This document shows positions 1 through 7,910 of a DNA stretch of 64,000 bases, in pieces. The number at the start of each line of letters is the position of its first letter. Position 1 is the first letter of the stretch. The notes under the pieces were generated by a model that saw only the letters and a program-made list of their open reading frames with translations, had not been told where the DNA came from and made no database searches. This DNA comes from Xanthomonas sp. GPE 39 (GTDB lineage: Bacteria; Pseudomonadota; Gammaproteobacteria; Xanthomonadales; Xanthomonadaceae), in the NCBI RefSeq assembly GCF_000963005.1, contig NZ_JZHZ01000007.1:1613727-1677726 (forward strand), given 5' to 3'. A program made the translations under genes and the position numbers.

Positions 1-1557
1 TCGCTCACCCTGTACAACTGCGATTGCCGAAGGCGCACGTGCTACCTGCATCTCGAACAATTCATGTACACACGCATCGCGTGGATAATCCACCGCTGTT
101 GCATTCCATTGCGTCAATAGCTGATGACGCTCGGCCTCGTCTAGCAACGGCAGACGATCCACTAGCTGATCTTCGGCGCCCTCGGCCACCATCGCAGCTA
201 ACAAATGACGCCAATGCTCCATCCAGCGTTCCAGGGTCGAATGCTCGAAAAGCGAGGAGTCGAAATTTAAAAGAAAAAATATCTTATTTCCGGATTTGAC
301 TGCTTCCAGGATAAGGTCAAGCGCTCCAGCACCGGAAATCGGAGGATGACAAAAATGAGTAAGATGCAAGCCTCCCCAAGATACAGGTGCAAGATCCTCA
401 CCACCAGCCAAAATGTTCAACACATCAGAAGAGCCACGTGCATCCTGAAACAAAAACATGGTCTGAAAAAATGGCGAACGATTCTTCTCGCGAGGAGGAT
501 TGAGTCTCGCCACGAGCTCGGAAAATGGAAAGTCTTGATTTCCCATTGCGCGTCTGACACGACTACGCACCATCTCCAGCAATTCCCTGACCGTCAGGTC
601 AGAATTAAAACCAGCGCGCAAGACGATCTGATTAAAGAACATCCCGACAACTTCAGACCATTTCCGCCCTCTCCTAGCCGGCATCGGAGAGCCAACATGA
701 AAATCATCCTGTCCCGTAAGCCGGCGAAGAAAAATAAAATAAGTGGTTAGAAGAACCACATAGAGCGAGGCATGATTGCGCGCTGCCATCTCGCTCAATT
801 TAACGGACAACCCTGCATCCAGATTAAATGACATGCAACCTCTGGATGCAGGAGGCAATAGCGCAGACGGCGCACGCGCTGGCAGATTCAAGGATGGACA
901 CTCATCCTCAAGCATTTTCTGCCAATAGGTGAATTGCCTATCGCCGTCTTCCCCATTCAACCAGTCACGCTGCCATTTTACATAATCCGAGTAACTCAGT
1001 TCGGGTTCGTGACCATAGGAATGACATGGCTTCAATGGGGCCACCCCAACCATTTCATCCAAAATATTTCCTAGCTCTTCGATCAAACGCCAAAATGACC
1101 AACCATCCACTACAAGATGATTGAATGTCACCAATAGAACACCTTCTCGCACGCCAACTTGGTAAAGATCAACTCTAAATAGCGGGGCGACTGTGACATC
1201 AAAAGGCCGAAAACTATCCTTTATAACTAGCTCATCAAGAGACAATGGATCCAACTCAGAAACGTCGACCAATCGGAGCTGCGCCTCTACAAAACGCTCG
1301 CTCATTTGTTCAGGGACTGAGTTTAACTCGCGAAAACGAGTGCGCAGCATTGCATGACGACTTGCCAGCTCTACAATCGCCCGTTTCAACAGGTTAAGAT
1401 CGATCTCACCAAGAATTCGCGCAAAAAAACTTATATTGTAAGTTCCCTGCAAATCCGGATGAAGTTTATATAAAAACCATAATGCGCGCTGATTTTCCGA
1501 CAAAGGAAACCATGCATCCTCATTCGCGCCCATGCAAATATTTAAACCTTCATCCAT
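1..1557 (-). CDS. Non-ribosomal peptide synthetase, N-terminal part (condensation domain and start of adenylation domain)
   Basis: An open frame of 519 codons starts at an ATG (1557-1555) with an AGAGG ribosome site about 8 bases upstream and runs off the left edge without a stop. Residues about 16-450 form a condensation domain. Its core motif reads NHLVVDG at 146-152, so the second, catalytic His is kept and the first is Asn. From about residue 480 the chain continues into the beginning of an adenylation domain (HELFEMQVARAP and following residues). Condensation domains join aminoacyl or acyl units on carrier proteins in the cytoplasm. A condensation domain as the very first domain means either an acyl-starter module or a subunit that accepts a chain from another synthetase. 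The rest of the gene and the product lie outside the window. Confidence 0.9.
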   Translation of the reverse strand, partial: MDEGLNICMGANEDAWFPLSENQRALWFLYKLHPDLQGTYNISFFARILGEIDLNLLKRAIVELASRHAMLRTRFRELNSVPEQMSERFVEAQLRLVDVSELDPLSLDELVIKDSFRPFDVTVAPLFRVDLYQVGVREGVLLVTFNHLVVDGWSFWRLIEELGNILDEMVGVAPLKPCHSYGHEPELSYSDYVKWQRDWLNGEDGDRQFTYWQKMLEDECPSLNLPARAPSALLPPASRGCMSFNLDAGLSVKLSEMAARNHASLYVVLLTTYFIFLRRLTGQDDFHVGSPMPARRGRKWSEVVGMFFNQIVLRAGFNSDLTVRELLEMVRSRVRRAMGNQDFPFSELVARLNPPREKNRSPFFQTMFLFQDARGSSDVLNILAGGEDLAPVSWGGLHLTHFCHPPISGAGALDLILEAVKSGNKIFFLLNFDSSLFEHSTLERWMEHWRHLLAAMVAEGAEDQLVDRLPLLDEAERHQLLTQWNATAVDYPRDACVHELFEMQVARAPSAIAVVQGER

Positions 1558-2079
1558 CGCAAAAACCTCTTGGATTACTTCTATTTCGAATTCGAAAAAT
1601 TAGTTTTCAACCGAAAACCCATGATTAAACTAAATTTTAATTATTTAGCGAATGGAAAGCTCTATCATCACCAAATTAAAGTATGATTAAATTAAATTAA
1701 ATTAAATTAAATTAAATTATAAAATAATAATTAATTTATTTTTCATGGATTGCGCAGCCGCAGGATCCAATGAAAAATTAATTTCAATCTCTCGATATTT
1801 CAATGCTGAATTTTTAGTCCATGAATGAATTACCTGTCGCAGCCTCGTTGCCAGCCCGACAATGAGCGAGAAGCTAAAAAATACATGCCTCATAATGTTA
1901 AATTATATTAATCTTAATTTTCACATTGCCTTAAAAATAAATCTTATTGTACAAATTAATTGTTACAGCAATAGCGACTGATACGCCCAGAGTTCCCTAG
2001 ACATCTCAAGGCCATGGAAAATGGCGAATTCGGGAGCGTCAATGAGCAGCGTAAGCTCCCCTATCTGGCAGACACCGCA
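1558..2079. other. AT-rich intergenic region upstream of the NRPS gene
   Basis: About 520 bases with no supportable gene. It is much richer in A and T than its surroundings, holds the pentanucleotide repeat at 1686-1719, and should contain the NRPS promoter (minus strand). No confident -35/-10 pair was identified. An AT-rich island between an NRPS gene and an IS remnant is typical of horizontally acquired DNA. Confidence 0.5.
1686..1719. repeat. ATTAA pentanucleotide microsatellite (about 6.8 units)
   Basis: Six perfect ATTAA units occupy 1686-1715, followed by four matching bases of a seventh. The tract lies about 130-160 bases upstream of the NRPS start codon, in an AT-rich region, where a change in unit number could alter promoter geometry. 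Confidence 0.9.
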
Positions 2080-2450
2080 TCAGTAGATCTTTCTGGCATC
2101 TTTCCCAAGCCAGCAAGCAGGCTGACGCCGGGCTACCGGTCAAAGACTCTGCCGCCAGGCCGGCATCAGCACGGCAACGTATTACCAGTGGAAGAGCAAG
2201 TACGGCGGCTTGGAGGCTTCCGAGCTACGGCGGGTCAAGGAGATCAAGGCCGAGAACGCCAAGCTCAAGCGGATGTACGCCGAGCTGGCCCTGGACAACG
2301 TGGCGATGAAGGATTTGATCGCAAAAAACTCTAGGGCCGGCGCGCAAGCGAGAGGCCGTGCGGCACATGGTGCAGGTGCATGGGCGATCATTGCGTCGGT
2401 CCTGTGTTTGTGTCGGACTGTCCACAGCGGCGTGGTACGCGCCAATACTT
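2080..2450 (+). pseudogene. Remnant of an IS3-family transposase (orfA C-terminal part and orfB start)
   Basis: One frame encodes the typical end of an IS3-family OrfA: helix-turn-helix residues CRQAGISTATYYQWKSKYGG from about 2150, then a leucine-zipper-like segment with KAENAKLKRMYAELALDN, ending near an A-rich slip site at about 2320. Another frame then gives an OrfB-like N-terminus (EAVRHMVQVHGRSLRRSC). The OrfA part needs a frameshift near 2147 to read through (upstream residues ADAGLPVKD are in another frame), and no integrase catalytic domain follows. It is a decayed fragment that abuts the 3' end of the histidine kinase gene. The family assignment rests on motif recognition; the IS subgroup is not certain. 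Confidence 0.7.
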
Positions 2451-2461
2451 GCAGCGTCTGC

Positions 2462-3649
2462 TTATGACACCTGTGGCAGACGCACCCGTGCGCACAACCC
2501 ACCACCATCGCGGTTGGCGAATTCGAGGGTGCCACCATGTGCTTGGCAGATCGCTGCGGCAATGGATAAACCCAGGCCACTACCGCCAGAATGGCGAGCA
2601 CGCGAATCGTCGGCACGCCAGAAGCGATCCAGCATCCGCGACAGGACCTCCGGCGCGACCCCGGGACCACGGTCAGCGATACAGATCAGCACATCGCCAT
2701 TCTCGGACTGTCCCTGGATCGACAACTGCTTGCCGGCGACGGCATAGCGCAGCGCGTTGTCGATCAGCACTGACAGAACCTGACCGAGGCGGTCGCGATC
2801 GGCATGCATGCTCAACTGCTCGGGAATACACAGTTGCACCTCCATCCCGGCTTCCTGCAGCGGCTGTGCCACCCAGGCGATGCGTTCGCGCACCAGTGCG
2901 CCGAGCGGGAAGCACTGCGGCTCCAGTAACAACTGGTTTGCTCTGGCCATCGACAGCAAGTGCAGATCGCCGACCAGGCGATTGATCTGCTCTAACTGGC
3001 GCTGCACCATGGATAACTGTTCCGGATTGCTGGGGAATACGTCATCGAGCATGCCCTGTATCCGCCCCATTGCAGCGTTGAGCGGAGTGCGTAACTCATG
3101 CGCCAGCATTGCGCTTGAGTCGCGCACTTCGCGTTCGTATTGCTGCAGTTGCGCGGTCATGCTGTTGAAATCCATCGCCAAGCCGGCCAGTTCATCGGGC
3201 GCACCCGGCACTACGCTAGCGCGCGCGGCGAAATCGCCATCGCGGATCCGTCGTGCGGCTTCGGCTACGTTGGAGAACTGTCGCGACAATGGGCGCGATG
3301 CGATCAGCCCGCAGATCACGATCACCGGGATCGAAGCCAGCACCATCTGCGCCAATAACCACCAGTCGCGACTGGCCAGTCCGGGCAGGAAATCGACCAC
3401 GTCGTAGTAGGTTTCGAACAGTTGCCATAGGCGTTGCGCGTTACTGTGCGGGTCCTCGCGCAATAGCAGCATTTCCTGCCGCACCTGCGGTGGCAACCGA
3501 TGTAGGGTGGAGAAATCCCAGATCGCGAAGCGCAGCACCATCCCCAACGCGATCACCACGATGGTCAACACCGCCAAAGCACTCATGCGCAGCCCTACCC
3601 ATTGCCACAACGGCGCGTGGGCGGTGCGACGGCAAAATGGCCACATCAT
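2462..3649 (-). CDS. Sensor histidine kinase (SmeS/AdeS-like)
   Basis: A 395-residue inner-membrane sensor kinase. It has two transmembrane segments (about 20-42 and 98-118) flanking a short periplasmic loop, a HAMP linker (about 119-175), the dimerisation and phospho-acceptor motif AHELRTPL with His184, an N box (LIDNALRYA, about residue 295) and G boxes (DRGPGV and SGGSGLGLSI). It should autophosphorylate on His184 and pass phosphate to the regulator encoded just upstream, with which it overlaps by four bases (ATGA). The stop at 2462 lies about 15 bases beyond the IS3 remnant. The divergent RND efflux operon suggests that the pair controls efflux, as SmeRS and AdeRS do, but this is inference from position. 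Confidence 0.92.
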   Translation of the reverse strand: MMWPFCRRTAHAPLWQWVGLRMSALAVLTIVVIALGMVLRFAIWDFSTLHRLPPQVRQEMLLLREDPHSNAQRLWQLFETYYDVVDFLPGLASRDWWLLAQMVLASIPVIVICGLIASRPLSRQFSNVAEAARRIRDGDFAARASVVPGAPDELAGLAMDFNSMTAQLQQYEREVRDSSAMLAHELRTPLNAAMGRIQGMLDDVFPSNPEQLSMVQRQLEQINRLVGDLHLLSMARANQLLLEPQCFPLGALVRERIAWVAQPLQEAGMEVQLCIPEQLSMHADRDRLGQVLSVLIDNALRYAVAGKQLSIQGQSENGDVLICIADRGPGVAPEVLSRMLDRFWRADDSRARHSGGSGLGLSIAAAICQAHGGTLEFANRDGGGLCARVRLPQVS

Positions 3650-4338
3650 TGGAAGCGATAGCCGATTGCGCGCACGGTTATCAGCAGGCCATGAATCCCT
3701 TCCTGCTCCAATTTCTTGCGTAGGTTATGCACGTGCGCGTCCACCACACGCTCCAGGGCATCGCTGTCTGGCAGGCAGATTTCCAGCAATTCACTGCGCG
3801 TGAACGCTTTGAACGGGGTCTTCATCAGCGTCGCCAGGAGATTGAACTCGGTCGGCGTCAGTTCCAGCGGCGATTCGCGGCCCTGACCATCACGCACCGT
3901 GGCCCGCACCGCAGCCGTATCGACGCTGAGCCGGTCGTGGCGCAACAGCTCTTCTTCTTTGCCTCGCGCCGATCCGGTGCGGCGCAGCACGGCGTAGACC
4001 CTTGCCACGACTTCTTTGGGGCTGTATGGCTTGACCACATAGTCGTCGGCGCCGTAACGCAGCGCGCCGAGCTTTTCCGGCTCATCGCCCATCGCAGTGA
4101 CCATGATCACCGGCGTATCGCTGCTGCGGCGGATCGTGGACAGCACCTCGGTACCGCCGAGTATGGGCAACATGATGTCCAGCAGGACCAAATCCGGCTT
4201 CCACTGCGCATGCAGCGCCACCGCCTTCTGGCCATCCTCGGCCACCGCAACGTCGAAACCATCCCGGCGCAGGTAGGCCTCGAGGATGCTGGCGCTGTCC
4301 GCATCGTCTTCGACCAGCAAGATCTTCTTTGCATGCAT
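3646..4338 (-). CDS. OmpR/PhoB-family response regulator (SmeR/AdeR-like)
   Basis: A 230-residue response regulator with an N-terminal receiver domain: acidic pocket EDD at 10-12, phospho-acceptor Asp54 in LLDIMLP, and Lys103 in VVKPYSP. The C-terminal winged helix (about 135-230) holds the motif RVVDAHVHNLRKKLE. It is the first gene of a two-gene minus-strand operon with the sensor kinase and is divergent from the efflux operon that begins about 100 bases away. The 98-base spacer probably holds both promoters. The RND operon is the most likely target. Confidence 0.93.
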   Translation of the reverse strand: MHAKKILLVEDDADSASILEAYLRRDGFDVAVAEDGQKAVALHAQWKPDLVLLDIMLPILGGTEVLSTIRRSSDTPVIMVTAMGDEPEKLGALRYGADDYVVKPYSPKEVVARVYAVLRRTGSARGKEEELLRHDRLSVDTAAVRATVRDGQGRESPLELTPTEFNLLATLMKTPFKAFTRSELLEICLPDSDALERVVDAHVHNLRKKLEQEGIHGLLITVRAIGYRFQ

Positions 4339-4436
4339 GAAATGGACCCCTTCATGGAATCTTGAAAATTCCTAAAAAGCGGCTTGAACATGCCCGCCGA
4401 TACTGAGGGCCAAGATTGGATACCAGACCACCCCTC

Positions 4437-5906
4437 ATGATTCTAACGCCCCGCATCCACCGCCGTCGTCATGCCAGCCCCCTGCTCTGCGTGCTCGCCA
4501 TCGCGTTGGGAGGCTGCTCCTTGACACCGGTCTACCAGCGTCCGCAAACAGCTCTGCCGCCCACGCTGGGCGCATCCACAGCGGTGGCCGCAGCCGGCCA
4601 CGATACCGCCACGACCGCCGTGGCCACGCTGACCCCGGAAGAACAGCAGTTCGTACATACCTTCTCCCCACAGCAAGATCTGACGCCGCTGGTGACCCAA
4701 GCCTTGGCACACTCGCCCGACTTTCGCAACAGCGTGCTGCTGGTTCAGCAGGCGCGGGCGCAGTACCGCATCGAGCGTGCGCAGCAACTGCCGCAACTGG
4801 GCATCAACGCACAGGGCGTGCGACACAGCTACGATAACCCGGCAACCCAGGAACGCTACGGACAGAAGCTGTTCACCACTGCGGTGGGTGTGAATGGTTT
4901 CGAACTGGATCTGTTCGGTAAGCTGGCCTCGCTGTCGGCCGCCGCACAGCAGCGCTATCTGGCCTCGCGCCAAGGTCAACAAGCCGCGCGCGGCGCGCTG
5001 ATCGCCGAAGTACTGCGGGCCTATACCGTCGAGCGCGCCGCCGCGCAGGCTGAGCAGCGCCTACAGGCAATCGCCGAGCACACGAACGCGCTGCAGGCGA
5101 TTGCCAACCGACAGCACGAGGTCGGGCTACTCTCCACCGACACGCTGAACCAGCAACGCCATGAGTGCGATCAAGCTCGGGTCCGTGCCCTGCAAGCCGG
5201 CAGCGACCACGCCGCGGCCCGCCGTGCGCTGCAACTGCTGACCGGCTACACCGCGCCAGATAACACCGGCACGTTGCAGTCGCTCCTGCCAGAGGCAGGC
5301 AGCGCCAACGCTGCGGCATGGCGCGAGCTGGATTCGCAAGTGTTGTTGCAACGACCGGATATCCAGCAGGCCGAAGCCGAACTGCGCGCGCGCAATGCCG
5401 ACATCGGCGCAGCGCGCGCCGCCTTCTTTCCATCGATTCAACTGAGCACTTCGCTGGGTACCGCCAGCGACAGTCTCAACGGCCTGTTCATGCCTGGCAG
5501 CCGCAGTTGGAGCTTCATGCCGCAACTGCTGATGCCGATTTTCGACGCTGGTCGCAACCGCGCCAATCTGGACATCGCGCAACTGCGCAAGGATGGCGCG
5601 GTCGCCGATTACGAGAAAGTCGTGGAAGCCGCCTTCCGCGAAGTCGCCGACGCGCTCGATGCCCAGCCCGTCCTGCAACAGCGCGCGGAGGACGAGCGCT
5701 CAAACGCGGAGCGCGAACGCCAGCGCGTGGCGCGCATGCGGCAGCGCGTGGCGCAAGGCCTGCAAGACCGCAGCGACCTGCTCGCCGGCGAGCTCAAGGC
5801 CGAGCAAGCCGAACTGGAGCAACTGCAAGCACGCCAGGCCCTGCTGCTGAACCGCATCGCGCTGTTCCACGCGTTCTACGGCGTGCAACTGCCACACGCG
5901 TCCTGA
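4437..5906 (+). CDS. RND efflux outer-membrane factor lipoprotein (NodT/OprM family)
   Basis: A 489-residue TolC-like outer-membrane channel. It starts with a signal peptide ending in the lipobox LGGC, so the mature protein should be lipid-anchored. Two repeated TolC-fold halves follow, rich in Gln and Ala helices (QQARAQYRIERAQQLP, then RPDIQQAEAELRARNADIGAAR). I chose the ATG at 4437 because an upstream in-frame TTG at 4416 adds residues that are not signal-peptide-like. It is the first gene of a plus-strand operon with a MipA protein, adaptor and pump. Together they would form a tripartite drug or metabolite exporter across both membranes. Confidence 0.92.
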   Translation: MILTPRIHRRRHASPLLCVLAIALGGCSLTPVYQRPQTALPPTLGASTAVAAAGHDTATTAVATLTPEEQQFVHTFSPQQDLTPLVTQALAHSPDFRNSVLLVQQARAQYRIERAQQLPQLGINAQGVRHSYDNPATQERYGQKLFTTAVGVNGFELDLFGKLASLSAAAQQRYLASRQGQQAARGALIAEVLRAYTVERAAAQAEQRLQAIAEHTNALQAIANRQHEVGLLSTDTLNQQRHECDQARVRALQAGSDHAAARRALQLLTGYTAPDNTGTLQSLLPEAGSANAAAWRELDSQVLLQRPDIQQAEAELRARNADIGAARAAFFPSIQLSTSLGTASDSLNGLFMPGSRSWSFMPQLLMPIFDAGRNRANLDIAQLRKDGAVADYEKVVEAAFREVADALDAQPVLQQRAEDERSNAERERQRVARMRQRVAQGLQDRSDLLAGELKAEQAELEQLQARQALLLNRIALFHAFYGVQLPHAS

Positions 5907-5934
5907 TCCCCACTGCCCCGCCACGAGGTTGCTC

Positions 5935-6768
5935 ATGAATCCTGTCTACTCCGCCCTGTCTTCGGCGCTGGCCGTCGCCATGCTGACACTGTCCGCATCT
6001 GCGCATGCCGTCGATGCCGATACCCCGTCGCACAGCACAAATGCCAGTGCCAGTCTTTTTGGCGACAAGACCGAATTGAGCCTGGGTACCGGTGCCATGC
6101 TGACACCACGCTATGCCGGCTCGGCCGACGACTACATCCAACTCCTGCCGGTGTTCTCCCTGCAGCGCGGTATTGTGTTCGTAGATAGTGTGCGCGGTGC
6201 TGGTGTGCAGTTTCAGAATGCGCACGGTTTCTCCGCTAGCCAATCGTTTTACTACGACCTGGGACGGCTGCAGCGCAATAGCACTTGGCGCCCCGGCTCG
6301 GATCGGTTGGCCGGTATGGGCGACGTCGCCGGTGCAATCACCGCGCGCAGCCTGGTGATGCAACAACTCACACCTTCCGTGGCGCTGGAGGCGGAAGCCG
6401 AATTCGCGCTCAAGGAAAACGCACGGCGCAACCGCTACCGCGCGGGTGCCCAGTTCACCCTGCTGCATCGCCCCACCGACAACATCACCATGGACCTGAA
6501 TGCCCACTGGGGCGACCGCCGTTTCAACCAGTCCTATTTCGGTGTCGATGCCGCGCAGAGCACGGCCAGCAACTTCCGGCCATACCGTGCTGATGCGGGA
6601 ATATATGCCTATTCGGTCGGTGCCGACTGGGACCACACGCTCTCCAAGCACTGGACCGTTTCGCTGCTGCTCAACGCCACGCGCTATGTCGGCCCGGCCG
6701 ACGGCAGCCCCGTCGTGCAACGCCGCGCCTTCGCCAGCATCGGCGCAACCATGACCTATACCCGCTGA
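5935..6768 (+). CDS. MipA/OmpV family outer-membrane protein
   Basis: A 277-residue protein with a signal peptide (cleavage after AHA, about residue 22) and alternating beta-strand-like sequence typical of the MipA/OmpV barrel family (LSLGTGAMLTPRYAGS near the N-terminus, C-terminal strand ending in TYTR). E. coli MipA is a scaffold linking murein enzymes, but many family members are simply outer-membrane barrels found with efflux genes. It starts 28 bases after the outer-membrane factor and ends 23 bases before the adaptor, so it belongs to the efflux operon. Its role there is not known. Confidence 0.85.
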   Translation: MNPVYSALSSALAVAMLTLSASAHAVDADTPSHSTNASASLFGDKTELSLGTGAMLTPRYAGSADDYIQLLPVFSLQRGIVFVDSVRGAGVQFQNAHGFSASQSFYYDLGRLQRNSTWRPGSDRLAGMGDVAGAITARSLVMQQLTPSVALEAEAEFALKENARRNRYRAGAQFTLLHRPTDNITMDLNAHWGDRRFNQSYFGVDAAQSTASNFRPYRADAGIYAYSVGADWDHTLSKHWTVSLLLNATRYVGPADGSPVVQRRAFASIGATMTYTR

Positions 6769-6791
6769 TCGTGACCAGGACACCGCCGACC

Positions 6792-7910
6792 ATGAAATCA
6801 CGTCACATCCTTCTTATCACCCTGTTGCTGCCGCTGGTCGTGCTGTCGCTGTCAGGCTGCAGCCAGGACACAACACCGGCGGCCGATGCACCGCGCTCGG
6901 TCAAATTGGAAATCGTCGCCAGTGGCGTTGATCAGGGCAGCGAACGCTTCGTGGCGCAGGTGCGTCAGCAACAGCGGGCCGAACTCGGTTTCGAGGGCGG
7001 CGGCCGCATCGCCGACATCGCCGTGGATATCGGCGACCGGGTGCATGCCGGTCAGGTCCTGGCGCGCCTGGATCCGGAGCCGAACCGGCTACGCTTGCAA
7101 CAAGCCGAGGCCAACGTCGGCATCGCCAGCGCCGATCTGCAACAGCAGCAGACCCAACTCGCTCAACAGCAAGCGATGTTCGACGACGGTGCTACTTCGG
7201 CAGCCACTCTGACCGCGGCCAAGAGCAGCTTCGCTGCGGCTCAGGCACGGGTGCGCAGCGCACAGTCTGAGTTGGCGCTGGCGCGCCGCGCGGTGCGCCA
7301 ATCGGAGTTGCGCGCACCGTTCGACGGTAGCGTGGTGAGCCGCTTGCAGCAGCCAGATGCAATCGTCAGTGCCGGCCAGAGCGTGCTGCAAGTGGATGGT
7401 CAAGACCATGCGCAAGTCGTAGCCGCATTACCTGCGGCGCGCGCAGCGATGCTGCAACCAGGTCAGGCGATCACCGCTTACCGTAGCACCGCGCCTACGC
7501 AAGCCTTGCCGTTGAGGTTACGCAGCGTCTCAACGCGTGTGGAGGGCGGCGACACCGTGCAAGCGCTGTTTGATAGTGCCTCGGCTATGATGCAACTGCA
7601 TAGCGGCGAAACCCTGTTGCTGGCACTGCCCGCCACTGCCTCCGTGCAACCGCCGAGCGTCCCGCTCAGTGCACTGATCCCGAGCATGACGAATCAGAAG
7701 ATGACGCTCTTCGTGTATCGCCAGGACAACCAGACTGTGCATCGGCGTCAGGTCGACACGGGCCGCATCCAGGGCGAACGCGTGCAAATCCTCGCTGGCC
7801 TGCGTGCAGGCGAATACATCGTCGCCACCGGCGCCGCATTTCTTAACGACGGCCAGGCCGTCCTCCCCTTCCATCCCGCCACCCGTCTCAGCACAAGCGC
7901 CACGCCATGA
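6792..7910 (+). CDS. RND efflux periplasmic adaptor (membrane-fusion protein, HlyD-like)
   Basis: A 372-residue lipoprotein adaptor: signal peptide with lipobox LSGC (about residue 23), then lipoyl/barrel-sandwich halves (GFEGGGRIADIAVDIGDRV and RAPFDGSVVSRL) separated by a coiled-coil hairpin rich in Gln and Ala (about 95-160), and a beta-barrel and membrane-proximal part. The ATG at 6792 is preferred over an in-frame GTG at 6771. The stop codon overlaps the pump start by four bases (ATGA), implying coupled translation. It should bridge the inner-membrane pump and the outer-membrane factor of the same operon. Confidence 0.93.
   Translation: MKSRHILLITLLLPLVVLSLSGCSQDTTPAADAPRSVKLEIVASGVDQGSERFVAQVRQQQRAELGFEGGGRIADIAVDIGDRVHAGQVLARLDPEPNRLRLQQAEANVGIASADLQQQQTQLAQQQAMFDDGATSAATLTAAKSSFAAAQARVRSAQSELALARRAVRQSELRAPFDGSVVSRLQQPDAIVSAGQSVLQVDGQDHAQVVAALPAARAAMLQPGQAITAYRSTAPTQALPLRLRSVSTRVEGGDTVQALFDSASAMMQLHSGETLLLALPATASVQPPSVPLSALIPSMTNQKMTLFVYRQDNQTVHRRQVDTGRIQGERVQILAGLRAGEYIVATGAAFLNDGQAVLPFHPATRLSTSATP

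Noticed and set aside
24..750. Two plus-strand frames (91 and 134 residues) at the left edge
   Set aside because: They are antisense to the NRPS gene, which has clear family motifs in the minus strand; the frames have no recognisable features.
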